From NCBI GenBank assembly GCA_031273515.1, contig JAISRU010000272.1, forward strand, positions 1 to 6,085: DNA of 6,085 nt, in the 5' to 3' direction. The translations under genes were made by a program, and so were the position numbers. How positions within the stretch are numbered: position 1 is the stretch's first letter; each line of letters opens with the position of its first letter. Below are positions 1 to 6,085 of the stretch, in pieces. Below the pieces are notes generated by a model. The model saw only the letters and a program-made list of their open reading frames with translations. It ran no database searches and was not told the DNA's origin. Origin of the DNA: Bacteroidales bacterium. Lineage in GTDB: Bacteria; Bacteroidota; Bacteroidia; Bacteroidales; WCHB1-69.

Positions 1-923
1 AAAGGAGTCCACAGATCAGAGGTTGAGAAAATGGTCTGCAAAAAAGCGGTAAATTCGTTGTCGATGTCTTCGAGAAACAATCTGTCCAACTGACGATACG
101 TATCTCTGACTATGTCGAACCCGCTGTGATGAAAAACAGGATACGCTTCCCATTTACCCAGACTTCCCCGATAAATAGCAGGTCCCGTCCCGAAAGGAAC
201 ACGGGATGAAAATCGGACGGAAGGATATACTTTGTCCGTATTGTGTCGAAGGATTGTTCCATATTTGCACAACTTCTGCAGAAAATAAAAGTCTTCGCCT
301 GATTTCTGCGTGTCAAATCCTCCGACGGCTCTGCACGCTTTGATCGTACATGCGATAGCTGACCCCAACGCCGTATAAGCATAAGGACTCCCGATGCGTA
401 AGAGGTTCAGATTATAGTTCCGAGTATAGATTTCGTATCGAAGCATAGCTCTGTCTTTGGGTTCCTCGTCGGCGATCGGATGACAATACGGAACAGCAAT
501 GCCGACCGCCGTCTTATGTAGACGAAAATTTGTCAGTATCGATTGACAATAAGTCGGTTCAAAAATCGTATCGGCGTCCATACTGATGAGGATGTCGTTG
601 TCGGAGGCTTTGCTCAAGACAGCGTCCGACAATGCTTTTCTGGCACATCCCACGCCCTGTTTTCCGCTCGACCATCCTTTTCCTCTGCTCGATTTGTCGA
701 TGAGTTCGATATCCAGCTCCGGATAGTTATCCAACAGACGAATTGTTTCCTGATTGTTCGTACAAACAATTCGTTTATCGACTTGATTCCACCAGTCATC
801 AGGCTGGTTCACGCATATAAAGACCTTTACCTTTGCCTCACATTGTTGTCTGACGATACAATCCAAAGTCAAAGGAAGATACTCTTTTTCGTCCATTACT
901 GGAATAGCTATATATACAGTCAT
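1..923 (-). CDS. Family 2 glycosyltransferase, C-terminus cut by window edge
   Basis: An uninterrupted frame runs from ATG at 921-923 to the left edge: 307 complete codons plus two bases, with no stop. The product starts with MTVYIAIPVMDE, the usual opening strand of a GT-A fold sugar-nucleotide domain. It then has a GKG and GVGCAR segment (about residues 81-95) like the conserved G-x-x-x-AR region of GT2 enzymes. A DxD metal/nucleotide-sugar motif follows (Asp116-Ala-Asp118, within SMDADT). Further on is AVGGFDT followed by Gly209-Glu210-Asp211, matching the acceptor-side ED motif. By family, it transfers a sugar from a nucleotide donor to a glycan, lipid or protein acceptor on the cytoplasmic side of the membrane. 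I see no membrane segment in the visible part. Donor and acceptor cannot be told. The start is chosen because the next Met (residue 10) would remove the first beta strand. It lies downstream of metF behind a repeat-filled spacer, and I see no Bacteroides-type promoter of its own there. Family assignment is firm; specific function is unknown. Confidence 0.88.
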   Translation of the reverse strand, partial: MTVYIAIPVMDEKEYLPLTLDCIVRQQCEAKVKVFICVNQPDDWWNQVDKRIVCTNNQETIRLLDNYPELDIELIDKSSRGKGWSSGKQGVGCARKALSDAVLSKASDNDILISMDADTIFEPTYCQSILTNFRLHKTAVGIAVPYCHPIADEEPKDRAMLRYEIYTRNYNLNLLRIGSPYAYTALGSAIACTIKACRAVGGFDTQKSGEDFYFLQKLCKYGTILRHNTDKVYPSVRFSSRVPFGTGPAIYRGSLGKWEAYPVFHHSGFDIVRDTYRQLDRLFLEDIDNEFTAFLQTIFSTSDLWTP

Positions 924-955
924 AATTGAGAATTGAAAATTGAAAATTGAAAATG
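924..955. repeat. 7-bp tandem repeat (AATTGAA) abutting a start codon
   Basis: Four consecutive 7-bp units fill 924-951: AATTGAG once, then AATTGAA three times, with a partial fifth unit to 955. On the minus strand this reads as TTCAATT units ending directly at the ATG of the glycosyltransferase gene. The untranslated sequence just before that gene is therefore entirely repeat, with no Shine-Dalgarno sequence. My recollection is that TTCAATT-rich runs of this kind occur between genes in Bacteroidota, but I have not checked this. Confidence 0.8.
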
Positions 956-979
956 ACCATTCGGATGATTAATTTTAGC

Positions 980-1007
980 ACACAGATTAAACAGATGAAC
1001 ACAGATT
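980..1007. repeat. Short ACAGAT-type repeat, three imperfect units
   Basis: ACACAGATT occurs at 980-988 and again at 999-1007, with a related AACAGATG at 990-997 between them. This gives three units at a spacing of about 9-10 bp. The minus strand reads as AATCTGTGT units. It resembles short dispersed intergenic repeats seen in many environmental Bacteroidota genomes. That resemblance is from memory; the internal repetition is seen directly. Confidence 0.55.
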
Positions 1008-1021
1008 TTTTTTCTCCTTTT

Positions 1022-1058
1022 CTCCCCTCTCCATTTTGGAGAGGGGCTGGGGGTGAGG
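1022..1058. repeat. REP-like palindrome with G-rich tail
   Basis: A perfect 10-bp inverted repeat (CCCCTCTCCA at 1024-1033, TGGAGAGGGG at 1037-1046) encloses a 3-nt TTT loop. A G-rich tail, CTGGGGGTGAGG, follows at 1047-1058. The layout, a GC-rich hairpin with a short fixed flank in an AT-rich spacer, is that of repetitive extragenic palindromes, which RAYT-type transposases are known to mobilise. No such transposase gene is in this window. The hairpin lies 74 bp past the metF stop codon and could protect the 3' end of the metH-metF transcript. There is no T-run on either side, so it is not a standard intrinsic terminator. Confidence 0.65.
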
Positions 1059-1119
1059 AAAAATAATCATATAAATCACAGTTCAAGACAATCCTCGTCC
1101 GTATGGCATGACTAAAAAT

Positions 1120-2082
1120 TCAGAACACGGCTTTGCAGACTTTTACAACGTTGTCGGGAATACCAAAGGTATAAATATGGATAGCAGGGACATTCGCTCT
1201 TTTCAATTCCAGAGCCTGCATTGTCAGCCACTCTGTTCCGACGTGTTTTGCTTCGTCGTTTGTTTTGCATTTTCTGAGTTCCTTTTCAAATTCTTCGGGC
1301 AACGTCAGACTGAATAATCGTGGCAAAACATCTACCTGATTGAGAGTCGTAACGGGTTTTACGCCGGGAATGATCGGAACAGTGATCCCCGCCTGTCGAC
1401 AATGTGCTACAAAATCGAAATACTTGGAATTGTCGAAAAACATCTGCGTGACTATGTATTCAGCGCCTGCATCCACTTTTTCTTTCAGATACAGAAGGTC
1501 TTGTTCGGCGCTTTTTGCATCCGAATGCGTTTCGGGATAACCTGCCACTCCGCACGAAAAATCGGTCGGCGTACTGTTTTCGATTTCGGAATTGAGGTAA
1601 ATACCTTTATTCATATTCTGAATCTGTCGCAATAAATCAACCGCATGAGCATGACCTCCTCTTTCGGTAACAAAAGCAGGATCGGATTTCATTTTGTCTC
1701 CGCGCAAGACAAGCAGATTGTTCATCTCTAAAAAATGATAGTCGATCAGGGCGTCTTCGGTTTCGTCGCGCGTGAAACCGGCACAGATAATGTGAGGAAC
1801 TACCTCTATATTGTATTTAAACTTTGCGGCGACGGCAACGCCTACGCTTCCGGGTCGTTTCTTGGTGGTATAACGTACCGTTTCGCCGTTTGCCTTTGTT
1901 CGATAAGCGATGTCAGACCGATGCGAGGTTACATTGATGTACGACGGACAAAATTCAAGAAGAGGTTCAATGGTGTGTTCTATCTCGTGAAAACTCCCTC
2001 CTTTGAGCGGAGGTAAAATCTCAAAAGTGAAAAGCGTTTTTGTTGCATTTTTGATTATATCTGCTACTTTCATTGTATACAT
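1120..2082 (-). CDS. metF: 5,10-methylenetetrahydrofolate reductase
   Basis: MetF is a cytoplasmic FAD enzyme with a TIM-barrel fold that reduces 5,10-methylene-THF to 5-methyl-THF, the methyl donor for methionine synthase. The 320-residue product is close to the family length (E. coli 296). It has FEILPPLKG near the N-terminus, with Glu21 matching the catalytic Glu28 of E. coli. Thr52 in INVTSHRSD matches Thr59, and Asp129 in LVLRGDK matches the folate-binding Asp120. GVAGYPETH (178-186), VTQMFFD (Gln213) and IIPGVKP are further family signatures. The longest start is ATG at 2080-2082. A second ATG three codons in (2071-2073) gives MKVADII, which from memory fits Bacteroidota homologues better and may be the true start. 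The 49-bp gap after the metH stop has no promoter or terminator that I can see, so the two genes probably form an operon. The stop is TGA at 1120-1122. Confidence 0.96.
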   Translation of the reverse strand: MYTMKVADIIKNATKTLFTFEILPPLKGGSFHEIEHTIEPLLEFCPSYINVTSHRSDIAYRTKANGETVRYTTKKRPGSVGVAVAAKFKYNIEVVPHIICAGFTRDETEDALIDYHFLEMNNLLVLRGDKMKSDPAFVTERGGHAHAVDLLRQIQNMNKGIYLNSEIENSTPTDFSCGVAGYPETHSDAKSAEQDLLYLKEKVDAGAEYIVTQMFFDNSKYFDFVAHCRQAGITVPIIPGVKPVTTLNQVDVLPRLFSLTLPEEFEKELRKCKTNDEAKHVGTEWLTMQALELKRANVPAIHIYTFGIPDNVVKVCKAVF

Positions 2083-2131
2083 TTTATGTTTATAGATTTT
2101 TATCGTTGTTGTGTTTGGCTGTTATCAGTTG

Positions 2132-5100
2132 TCATTCCGCATTGAAATATTTTGCATGTTTATTGGCGAAATAAAGTCCGCAGATCGAAGAAGAGGGATG
2201 CATGGCAAATGTTTCGGTTAAGGTTACGCCTGTATTTTTTTCGGCGTCGAGCAGTGCGAAGATTTTCTTTTTCTCACTGTGATCGGGATAAACGGGAAAT
2301 CCGACAGCAGGACGAATCCCTTTGTGAGCAAATCCCCAGTATTCATTGCGGATTTTATCATGCAGATACTCTGACAGCGCTTCCGCCAGACGGTCGGTTA
2401 AGGCTTTGAGCAAAATCACATTGTAATCATCTTCGTTTTGGGTGAATTGCGACGCAAGTTCATCCGCCCCAATCCCCGCCGTGAGGACAAAACAACCTAT
2501 GTAATCGCACAAATGCGTGTCCAAAGGCGCAATGAAGTCGGCAAGACTCAGATTGGGTTCTCCGTCAGATTTCTTGGCTGTCGAACGCGGCGTACAAAGT
2601 CTGCAAAGTTCTTCTTTTCGGTCAGGATTACGATACACAATGATTTCTTCATCAACGGAATTTGCGGCAAAAATCTCAAAGACAGCCTTCGCCGTAATTG
2701 ATTTGCTGATAATCAGTCGTTGGAGTAAATTTCGTGCATCATGTTGAATAAGCTCGTGTTCTGTCCTGTTGTTTTTCAAGGCAAACGTATGATACAATTC
2801 TTTCCAGTTGATGTATGGGATCAGCGTTTCCAGACCGACCGTGTCCCAAACGACTGTACCTGTCTGTTTGGGGACGCAGATTTGTTGTTCGTCCCAGTCT
2901 ATCCGTAATTTATTCCGACGCGCCTGTTCAATGCCGACGCTTGTTTTCTTCTTTTGTTCGTTTTCGTATTGCTGTTTCAATCGGAGATATTCAGTATTTA
3001 ATTTTTTCAGATAATCATTCTTTAATTCGGGCGACAGTATGTTTTTGATCACATCCACACTTCGCGAAGCATCTTTTACATAAACAATGCCATTGTCGTA
3101 TTTCTGAGCAATGGCAACGGCGGTATGCAGTTTACTTGTCGCCGCTCCGCCAATCAGAATGGGAATTTTCAGATTGTTGATCCGCACCTGATCCACAACA
3201 TGAATGATTTCGTCGAGCGAAGGAGTTATCAATCCGCAAAGTCCGATAACATCCACCTGTTCGCGAATTGCCGTTTCGATAATTTGTTTTGCAGGGATCA
3301 TTACGCCCAAATCAATTATTTCGCAACCGCTGCACGCCAGCACAACGCCTACAATGTTTTTCCCAATATCGTGGACGTCCCCTTTGACGGTTGCAAGCAG
3401 CACTTTCTTTGTTTTTTGTCTGTGATTGTTTTTGATGTTTTCTTTCAGTATCAATGGTTCGATGTACGCTACGGCTTTTTTCATCACCCTTGCGCTTCGG
3501 ATAACCTGAGGCAGAAACATTTTTCCTTCGCCAAACATATCTCCGATTTGGTTCATTGCCTGCATCAGCGGTTGTTCGATAATCTGTATCGGGGAGTCGT
3601 ATATCTGCAAAAGTTCGTCTAATATTTCCTCTATCTTGTCGGGAATGCCTTTGATAAGCGCCTGTTGCAACTGTTCATCCGGCGGAAGATTTGCGTGTTG
3701 TTGTTTGTTGTCTTTGTTTTGTATTTCTGTTTGTTGTCTGTGTTTTTCGCTGTAGTCCAAAAGTTGTTCGGTTGCATTGTTATTTTTGTTCAGGACAACA
3801 TTTTCTATCAGCGTCAACAGTTCGGGTTCTATTTGATTACAGGGGATCATCATGCTCGGATTGACAATGCCCATATCTAATCCGGCGGCAATGGCATGAT
3901 ACAAAAAGACAGAGTGCATCGCTTCGCGGATTTCATTATTCCCGCGATAAGAAAACGACAGATTACTGATACCTCCACTTATTTTGGCATGAGGAAGATT
4001 GTTTTTTATCCATGTACAGCAACGAATAAAATCTACCGCAAACGAATTATGTTCTTCTATTCCGGTGGATATGGCAAGAATATTCGGGTCGATAATGACG
4101 TCCTGCGGAGGAAAATTTATTGTATCGATAAGCAGACGGTAAGCGCGTTGGGCGACTTCAATTTTTCGCTCGAAAGTATCAGCCTGTCCCTGTTCGTCGA
4201 ACAGCATGACCACTGCTGCTGCTCCGAATTTTTTGATATATTCGGCTTTTTCCAAAAAGGCTTGTTCTCCGTCTTTCAGATTGATTGAATTGACGATGGA
4301 TTTCCCCTGCGTATTTTTCAGTCCGATTTCAATAACCTCCCATTTAGAAGTATCGATCATAATGGGGACTTTGGCGATATTCGGGTCGGAGGCGAGCATA
4401 TTCAGAAAGACATACATTGCTTGGGGAGCGTCAATCATGGCGTCGTCCATACAGACGTCAATAATTTGTGCGCCGTCTTCAATCTGCTGTCGTGCAACGG
4501 AGATGGCTTCTTCCCACTTTTGTTCTTTTATCAGTCTGACAAATTTCTTCGATCCCGACACATTGGTACGTTCGCCGATATTCACGAAGTTATTTTCGTT
4601 TACGACTTTGACAACTTCCAATCCGCTGAAAACAGTTACAGGATGATGTTTCACCTGTCTACGAGGCTGATATCGGGAAGCTCTTGCAGCAATTTCCGCT
4701 ATATGTTCAGGGGTTGTTCCACAACATCCGCCAATAATATTGATCCATCCTTTTTCCAGCATCAGTTCGACGTCGTCTGCCATTTCTTCGGGCGACTGGG
4801 TATAATGTCCGAACTGGTCGGGAAGTCCGGCATTGGGATAGACGCAGATATTAAAGTCGGACATGTCGGACAATTCTTCGACATAAGGCATCATTTGTTT
4901 TGTGCCGAGTCCGCAATTCATGCCGATGCTCAGCAGGTTCAGATGTGAAACTGTTGTATAAAAGGCTTCCAATGTTTGTCCCGATAATGTTCTGCCGCTT
5001 GTGTCGCTTAATGTGACGGAAATCATAACGGGTATCTCGACCTGTTTTTGTCTGCAGCAATCCTGCAAGGCGACAAGCGCAGCTTTGGCATTGAGCGTGT

Positions 5101-5638
5101 CGAAAATTGTTTCAATCAAAAAGGCGTCGACATGCGCATCTGTCAAAGCCCTGATTTGTTCAAAATAAGCGTTGTAAAGGGCGTCGAAGGTCAAATTGCG
5201 GTAAGCAGGATCATTGACATTGGGCGAAACGGAAAGCGATTTATTGGCAGGTCCGACAGAGCCGACAACAAATCGTGGTTTTTCAGCTGTCGAATATTCG
5301 TCTGCCGCTTTGCGCGCAAGCAGAGCCGCTCTGTAATTGACGTCGTAAGACAGATTTTCCATTTTATAATCGGCAAGCGAAATGGCATTTGCATTGAACG
5401 TATTTGTTTCAATGATGTCCGCGCCCGCCGCAAGATAAGCTCTGTGAATATCGACAATTGCCTGAGGTTGCGTATAGACGAGCATTTCGTTGTTACCTTT
5501 CATTTCCGTTTGCGCATCGGCGAATTGCGATCCGCGGTAATCTTCTTCGGTGAATGAATATTTTTGTATCATCGTACCCATTGCTCCGTCGAGTACGAGT
5601 ATTTTTTCTTTTGCAAGTTGCGTCAAATTCTTTGCCAT
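2132..5638 (-). CDS. metH: Cobalamin-dependent methionine synthase
   Basis: MetH moves the methyl group of 5-methyl-THF through cobalamin to homocysteine, giving methionine and THF in the cytoplasm. The 1168 residues hold all four modules. (1) Homocysteine domain, about 1-330: LDGAMGTM and zinc ligands Cys242, Cys305 and Cys306 (E. coli 247, 310, 311). (2) Pterin domain, about 345-610: NIGERTNVSGS, MIDTSKW and NSINLKDGE. (3) Cap and B12 domain, about 650-870: GEGKMFLPQV, then GDVHDIGKN with His756 as the lower cobalt ligand, Asp754 and Ser807 completing the His-Asp-Ser triad, and LIGGAATSK. (4) AdoMet/reactivation domain, about 905-1168: Arg1109 and Tyr1164 match E. coli Arg1134 and Tyr1189. 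Module 4 is unusual. Asn944 replaces Asp946, Phe1114 replaces Tyr1139, a loop is about 14 residues shorter, and the C-terminus ends about 36 residues early. The linker at 617-650 is rich in Asn and Gln. The start is firm: homology begins within a dozen residues of MAKNLTQL. It is the first gene of an operon with metF. Confidence 0.98.
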   Translation of the reverse strand: MAKNLTQLAKEKILVLDGAMGTMIQKYSFTEEDYRGSQFADAQTEMKGNNEMLVYTQPQAIVDIHRAYLAAGADIIETNTFNANAISLADYKMENLSYDVNYRAALLARKAADEYSTAEKPRFVVGSVGPANKSLSVSPNVNDPAYRNLTFDALYNAYFEQIRALTDAHVDAFLIETIFDTLNAKAALVALQDCCRQKQVEIPVMISVTLSDTSGRTLSGQTLEAFYTTVSHLNLLSIGMNCGLGTKQMMPYVEELSDMSDFNICVYPNAGLPDQFGHYTQSPEEMADDVELMLEKGWINIIGGCCGTTPEHIAEIAARASRYQPRRQVKHHPVTVFSGLEVVKVVNENNFVNIGERTNVSGSKKFVRLIKEQKWEEAISVARQQIEDGAQIIDVCMDDAMIDAPQAMYVFLNMLASDPNIAKVPIMIDTSKWEVIEIGLKNTQGKSIVNSINLKDGEQAFLEKAEYIKKFGAAAVVMLFDEQGQADTFERKIEVAQRAYRLLIDTINFPPQDVIIDPNILAISTGIEEHNSFAVDFIRCCTWIKNNLPHAKISGGISNLSFSYRGNNEIREAMHSVFLYHAIAAGLDMGIVNPSMMIPCNQIEPELLTLIENVVLNKNNNATEQLLDYSEKHRQQTEIQNKDNKQQHANLPPDEQLQQALIKGIPDKIEEILDELLQIYDSPIQIIEQPLMQAMNQIGDMFGEGKMFLPQVIRSARVMKKAVAYIEPLILKENIKNNHRQKTKKVLLATVKGDVHDIGKNIVGVVLACSGCEIIDLGVMIPAKQIIETAIREQVDVIGLCGLITPSLDEIIHVVDQVRINNLKIPILIGGAATSKLHTAVAIAQKYDNGIVYVKDASRSVDVIKNILSPELKNDYLKKLNTEYLRLKQQYENEQKKKTSVGIEQARRNKLRIDWDEQQICVPKQTGTVVWDTVGLETLIPYINWKELYHTFALKNNRTEHELIQHDARNLLQRLIISKSITAKAVFEIFAANSVDEEIIVYRNPDRKEELCRLCTPRSTAKKSDGEPNLSLADFIAPLDTHLCDYIGCFVLTAGIGADELASQFTQNEDDYNVILLKALTDRLAEALSEYLHDKIRNEYWGFAHKGIRPAVGFPVYPDHSEKKKIFALLDAEKNTGVTLTETFAMHPSSSICGLYFANKHAKYFNAE

Positions 5639-5880
5639 GACATAATACAGTTATCTAATCTTTAAAAAATAATATACAAATGAATAAAACATGAACTCCT
5701 GATGAATATGAAACATGATTTTATGATTTTCAATAAGTGTCTGACAAATATTTGAAAATATTTATATCCTTATTCCAAACAGGATTTAGCAAGATATCAG
5801 CGATTACGTTCTGTTTGTATTTAAACAGACTTTCGTTCTTCTGTACAGCGCTTTTTATATGCATTAATTCAATCTTTAAA
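5639..5880 (-). other. Long 5' leader of metH (no recognised riboswitch)
   Basis: About 240 AT-rich bases lie between the predicted transcription start (near 5879) and the metH ATG. I looked for conserved boxes of cobalamin, SAM, SAH and folate riboswitches and recognised none. Local structure is modest. A 7-bp hairpin (TCTGTTT / AAACAGA with a 6-nt loop) lies near 5808-5827. Two copies of AAATATTT stand at 5746-5753 and 5756-5763, and an 8-bp tandem duplication ATGATTTT at 5715-5730. A 44-codon frame (5730-5864) and a 13-codon frame preceded by AGGAG (5651-5692) lie inside it; neither can be called a gene from sequence alone. The rest appears featureless. Confidence 0.5.
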
Positions 5881-5884
5881 GTTG

Positions 5885-5916
5885 CAAAGGTAGTTATTTT
5901 TTTTGACAAATACAAA
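5885..5916 (-). promoter_or_regulatory. Bacteroidota-type promoter of the metH-metF operon
   Basis: On the minus strand, TTTG (5913-5916) and TACCTTTG (5885-5892) are separated by exactly 20 bp. This matches the Bacteroides primary-sigma consensus, TTTG at -33 and TAnnTTTG at -7 with a 19-21 bp spacer. The spacer includes an eight-A run. Transcription would begin near 5879 and run into metH. The promoter lies after the stop codon of the upstream repeat-encoding frame, which fits a new transcription unit starting here. Confidence 0.85.
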
Positions 5917-5942
5917 CAGTATCGATGTTTTTTTGTTTGATA

Positions 5943-6085
5943 AAAATCTTTTTCTGCTTCGAAAGTGTCTTTTTATATTTCCGAAGTATTTTTTCTCAGT
6001 TCCGAAATACCTTTTTGTCTTTCAGAGCATCTTTTTTGTTTTTCGGAGGTATCTTTTTCCAGCTCCGAGCGTCGACTTTGGTTCT
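5943..6085 (-). repeat. 21-bp degenerate tandem repeat encoding Ser-Glu-x-x-Lys heptads
   Basis: Six 21-bp units can be laid out with no length change from 6068 down to 5943. Units begin at 6068, 6047, 6026, 6005, 5984 and 5963 on the minus strand. Five units begin with TCN GAA or TCN GAG, the sixth with TTC GAA, and all six have AAA as the fifth codon. A partial earlier unit at 6069-6085 fits more loosely, and a weaker unit may follow at 5922-5942. Ser codons vary silently (TCG, TCC, TCT), which points to protein-level constraint. No spacer or repeat structure of CRISPR type is present. Confidence 0.75.
5973..6085 (-). CDS. C-terminal fragment of an unidentified heptad-repeat protein
   Basis: A minus-strand frame enters from the right edge and stops at TAA, 5973-5975, giving 36 complete codons. 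The visible tail is four complete heptads starting SELEKDT, SEKQKRC, SERQKGI and SELRKNT, then SEI before the stop. Ser-Glu recurs every seventh residue and Lys sits at the fifth position. It is highly charged, with weakly hydrophobic residues at positions 3 and 7, so a surface helix or weak coiled coil is possible. I do not recognise the family, and most of the gene lies outside the window. The stop is 57 bp before the metH promoter. The repeat goes on for at least one more unit beyond the stop; CAA to TAA is a one-base change, so the original protein may have been longer. The array could also be non-coding. No function is proposed. Confidence 0.45.
   Translation of the reverse strand, partial: NQSRRSELEKDTSEKQKRCSERQKGISELRKNTSEI

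Noticed and set aside
1..923. Broken glycosyltransferase pseudogene, suggested by several short competing frames on the minus strand
   Set aside because: Translating from ATG 923 codon by codon gives one continuous frame with all GT2 motifs to the window edge. The shorter frames are out-of-register shadows.
1022..1058. Intrinsic terminator of the metH-metF operon
   Set aside because: The stem is strong, but on the minus strand it is followed by an A/G-rich stretch and on the plus strand by a G-rich tail. Neither side has the needed T-run.
838..1086. An 82-codon minus-strand frame across the spacer into the glycosyltransferase
   Set aside because: It is translated from the repeats and overlaps the glycosyltransferase N-terminus in another frame; the product is low-complexity and repeat-derived.
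3692..3748. Low-complexity T/G-rich stretch with an 11-bp direct repeat (GTTTGTTGTCT at 3703 and 3729)
   Set aside because: It encodes the Gln/Asn-rich linker between the pterin and cap domains of MetH. The two copies are in different frames, and the linker composition explains them.
3125..5557. Plus-strand open frames of 130-175 codons opposite metH
   Set aside because: They lie wholly antisense to a strongly conserved gene, have no recognisable motifs, and are the usual shadows of a long coding sequence.
5730..5915. A 61-codon frame starting at TTG 5915
   Set aside because: Its start overlaps the promoter elements, so a transcript from that promoter would not include it. Only the internal ATG at 5864 merits mention.
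5943..6085. CRISPR array
   Set aside because: The 21-bp units are directly adjacent with no spacers, and they vary as codons do.

Overview
The window looks like a piece of a Bacteroidota chromosome, most likely Bacteroidales. The evidence is a textbook Bacteroides-type promoter (TTTG, 20 bp, TACCTTTG) upstream of metH, a lack of consistent Shine-Dalgarno sequences, the style of the MetF protein, and a spacer full of short dispersed-type repeats. All genes I can support lie on the minus strand, so the window reads biologically from right to left.

Right edge (about 5943-6085): the 3' end of an unidentified gene that encodes an exact seven-residue Ser-Glu-x-x-Lys-type repeat (21-bp period). It ends at a TAA at 5973-5975, but the repeat continues past the stop. 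Next come the promoter (5885-5916) and an untranslated leader of about 240 nt (5639-5880). I recognise no known riboswitch in the leader.

Centre: metH (2132-5638, cobalamin-dependent methionine synthase, 1168 aa) and metF (1120-2082, 5,10-methylenetetrahydrofolate reductase), 49 bp apart and almost certainly one operon. MetF reduces methylene-THF to methyl-THF. MetH passes that methyl group through cobalamin to homocysteine, making methionine and regenerating THF. The homocysteine, folate and cobalamin modules of MetH keep every catalytic residue I could place. The C-terminal AdoMet/reactivation domain differs from E. coli MetH at several AdoMet-site positions.

Left: a 196-bp spacer (924-1119) built largely of four different short repeat-like segments, including a perfect 10-bp palindrome with a G-rich tail. 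It leads into a family 2 glycosyltransferase (1-923) that runs off the left edge. I do not see a functional link between the glycosyltransferase and the methionine genes.

No tRNA, rRNA, CRISPR array, transposase or phage gene is visible. The items most worth a second look are the divergent MetH reactivation domain, the heptad-repeat array interrupted by a stop codon, and the repeat-packed spacer.
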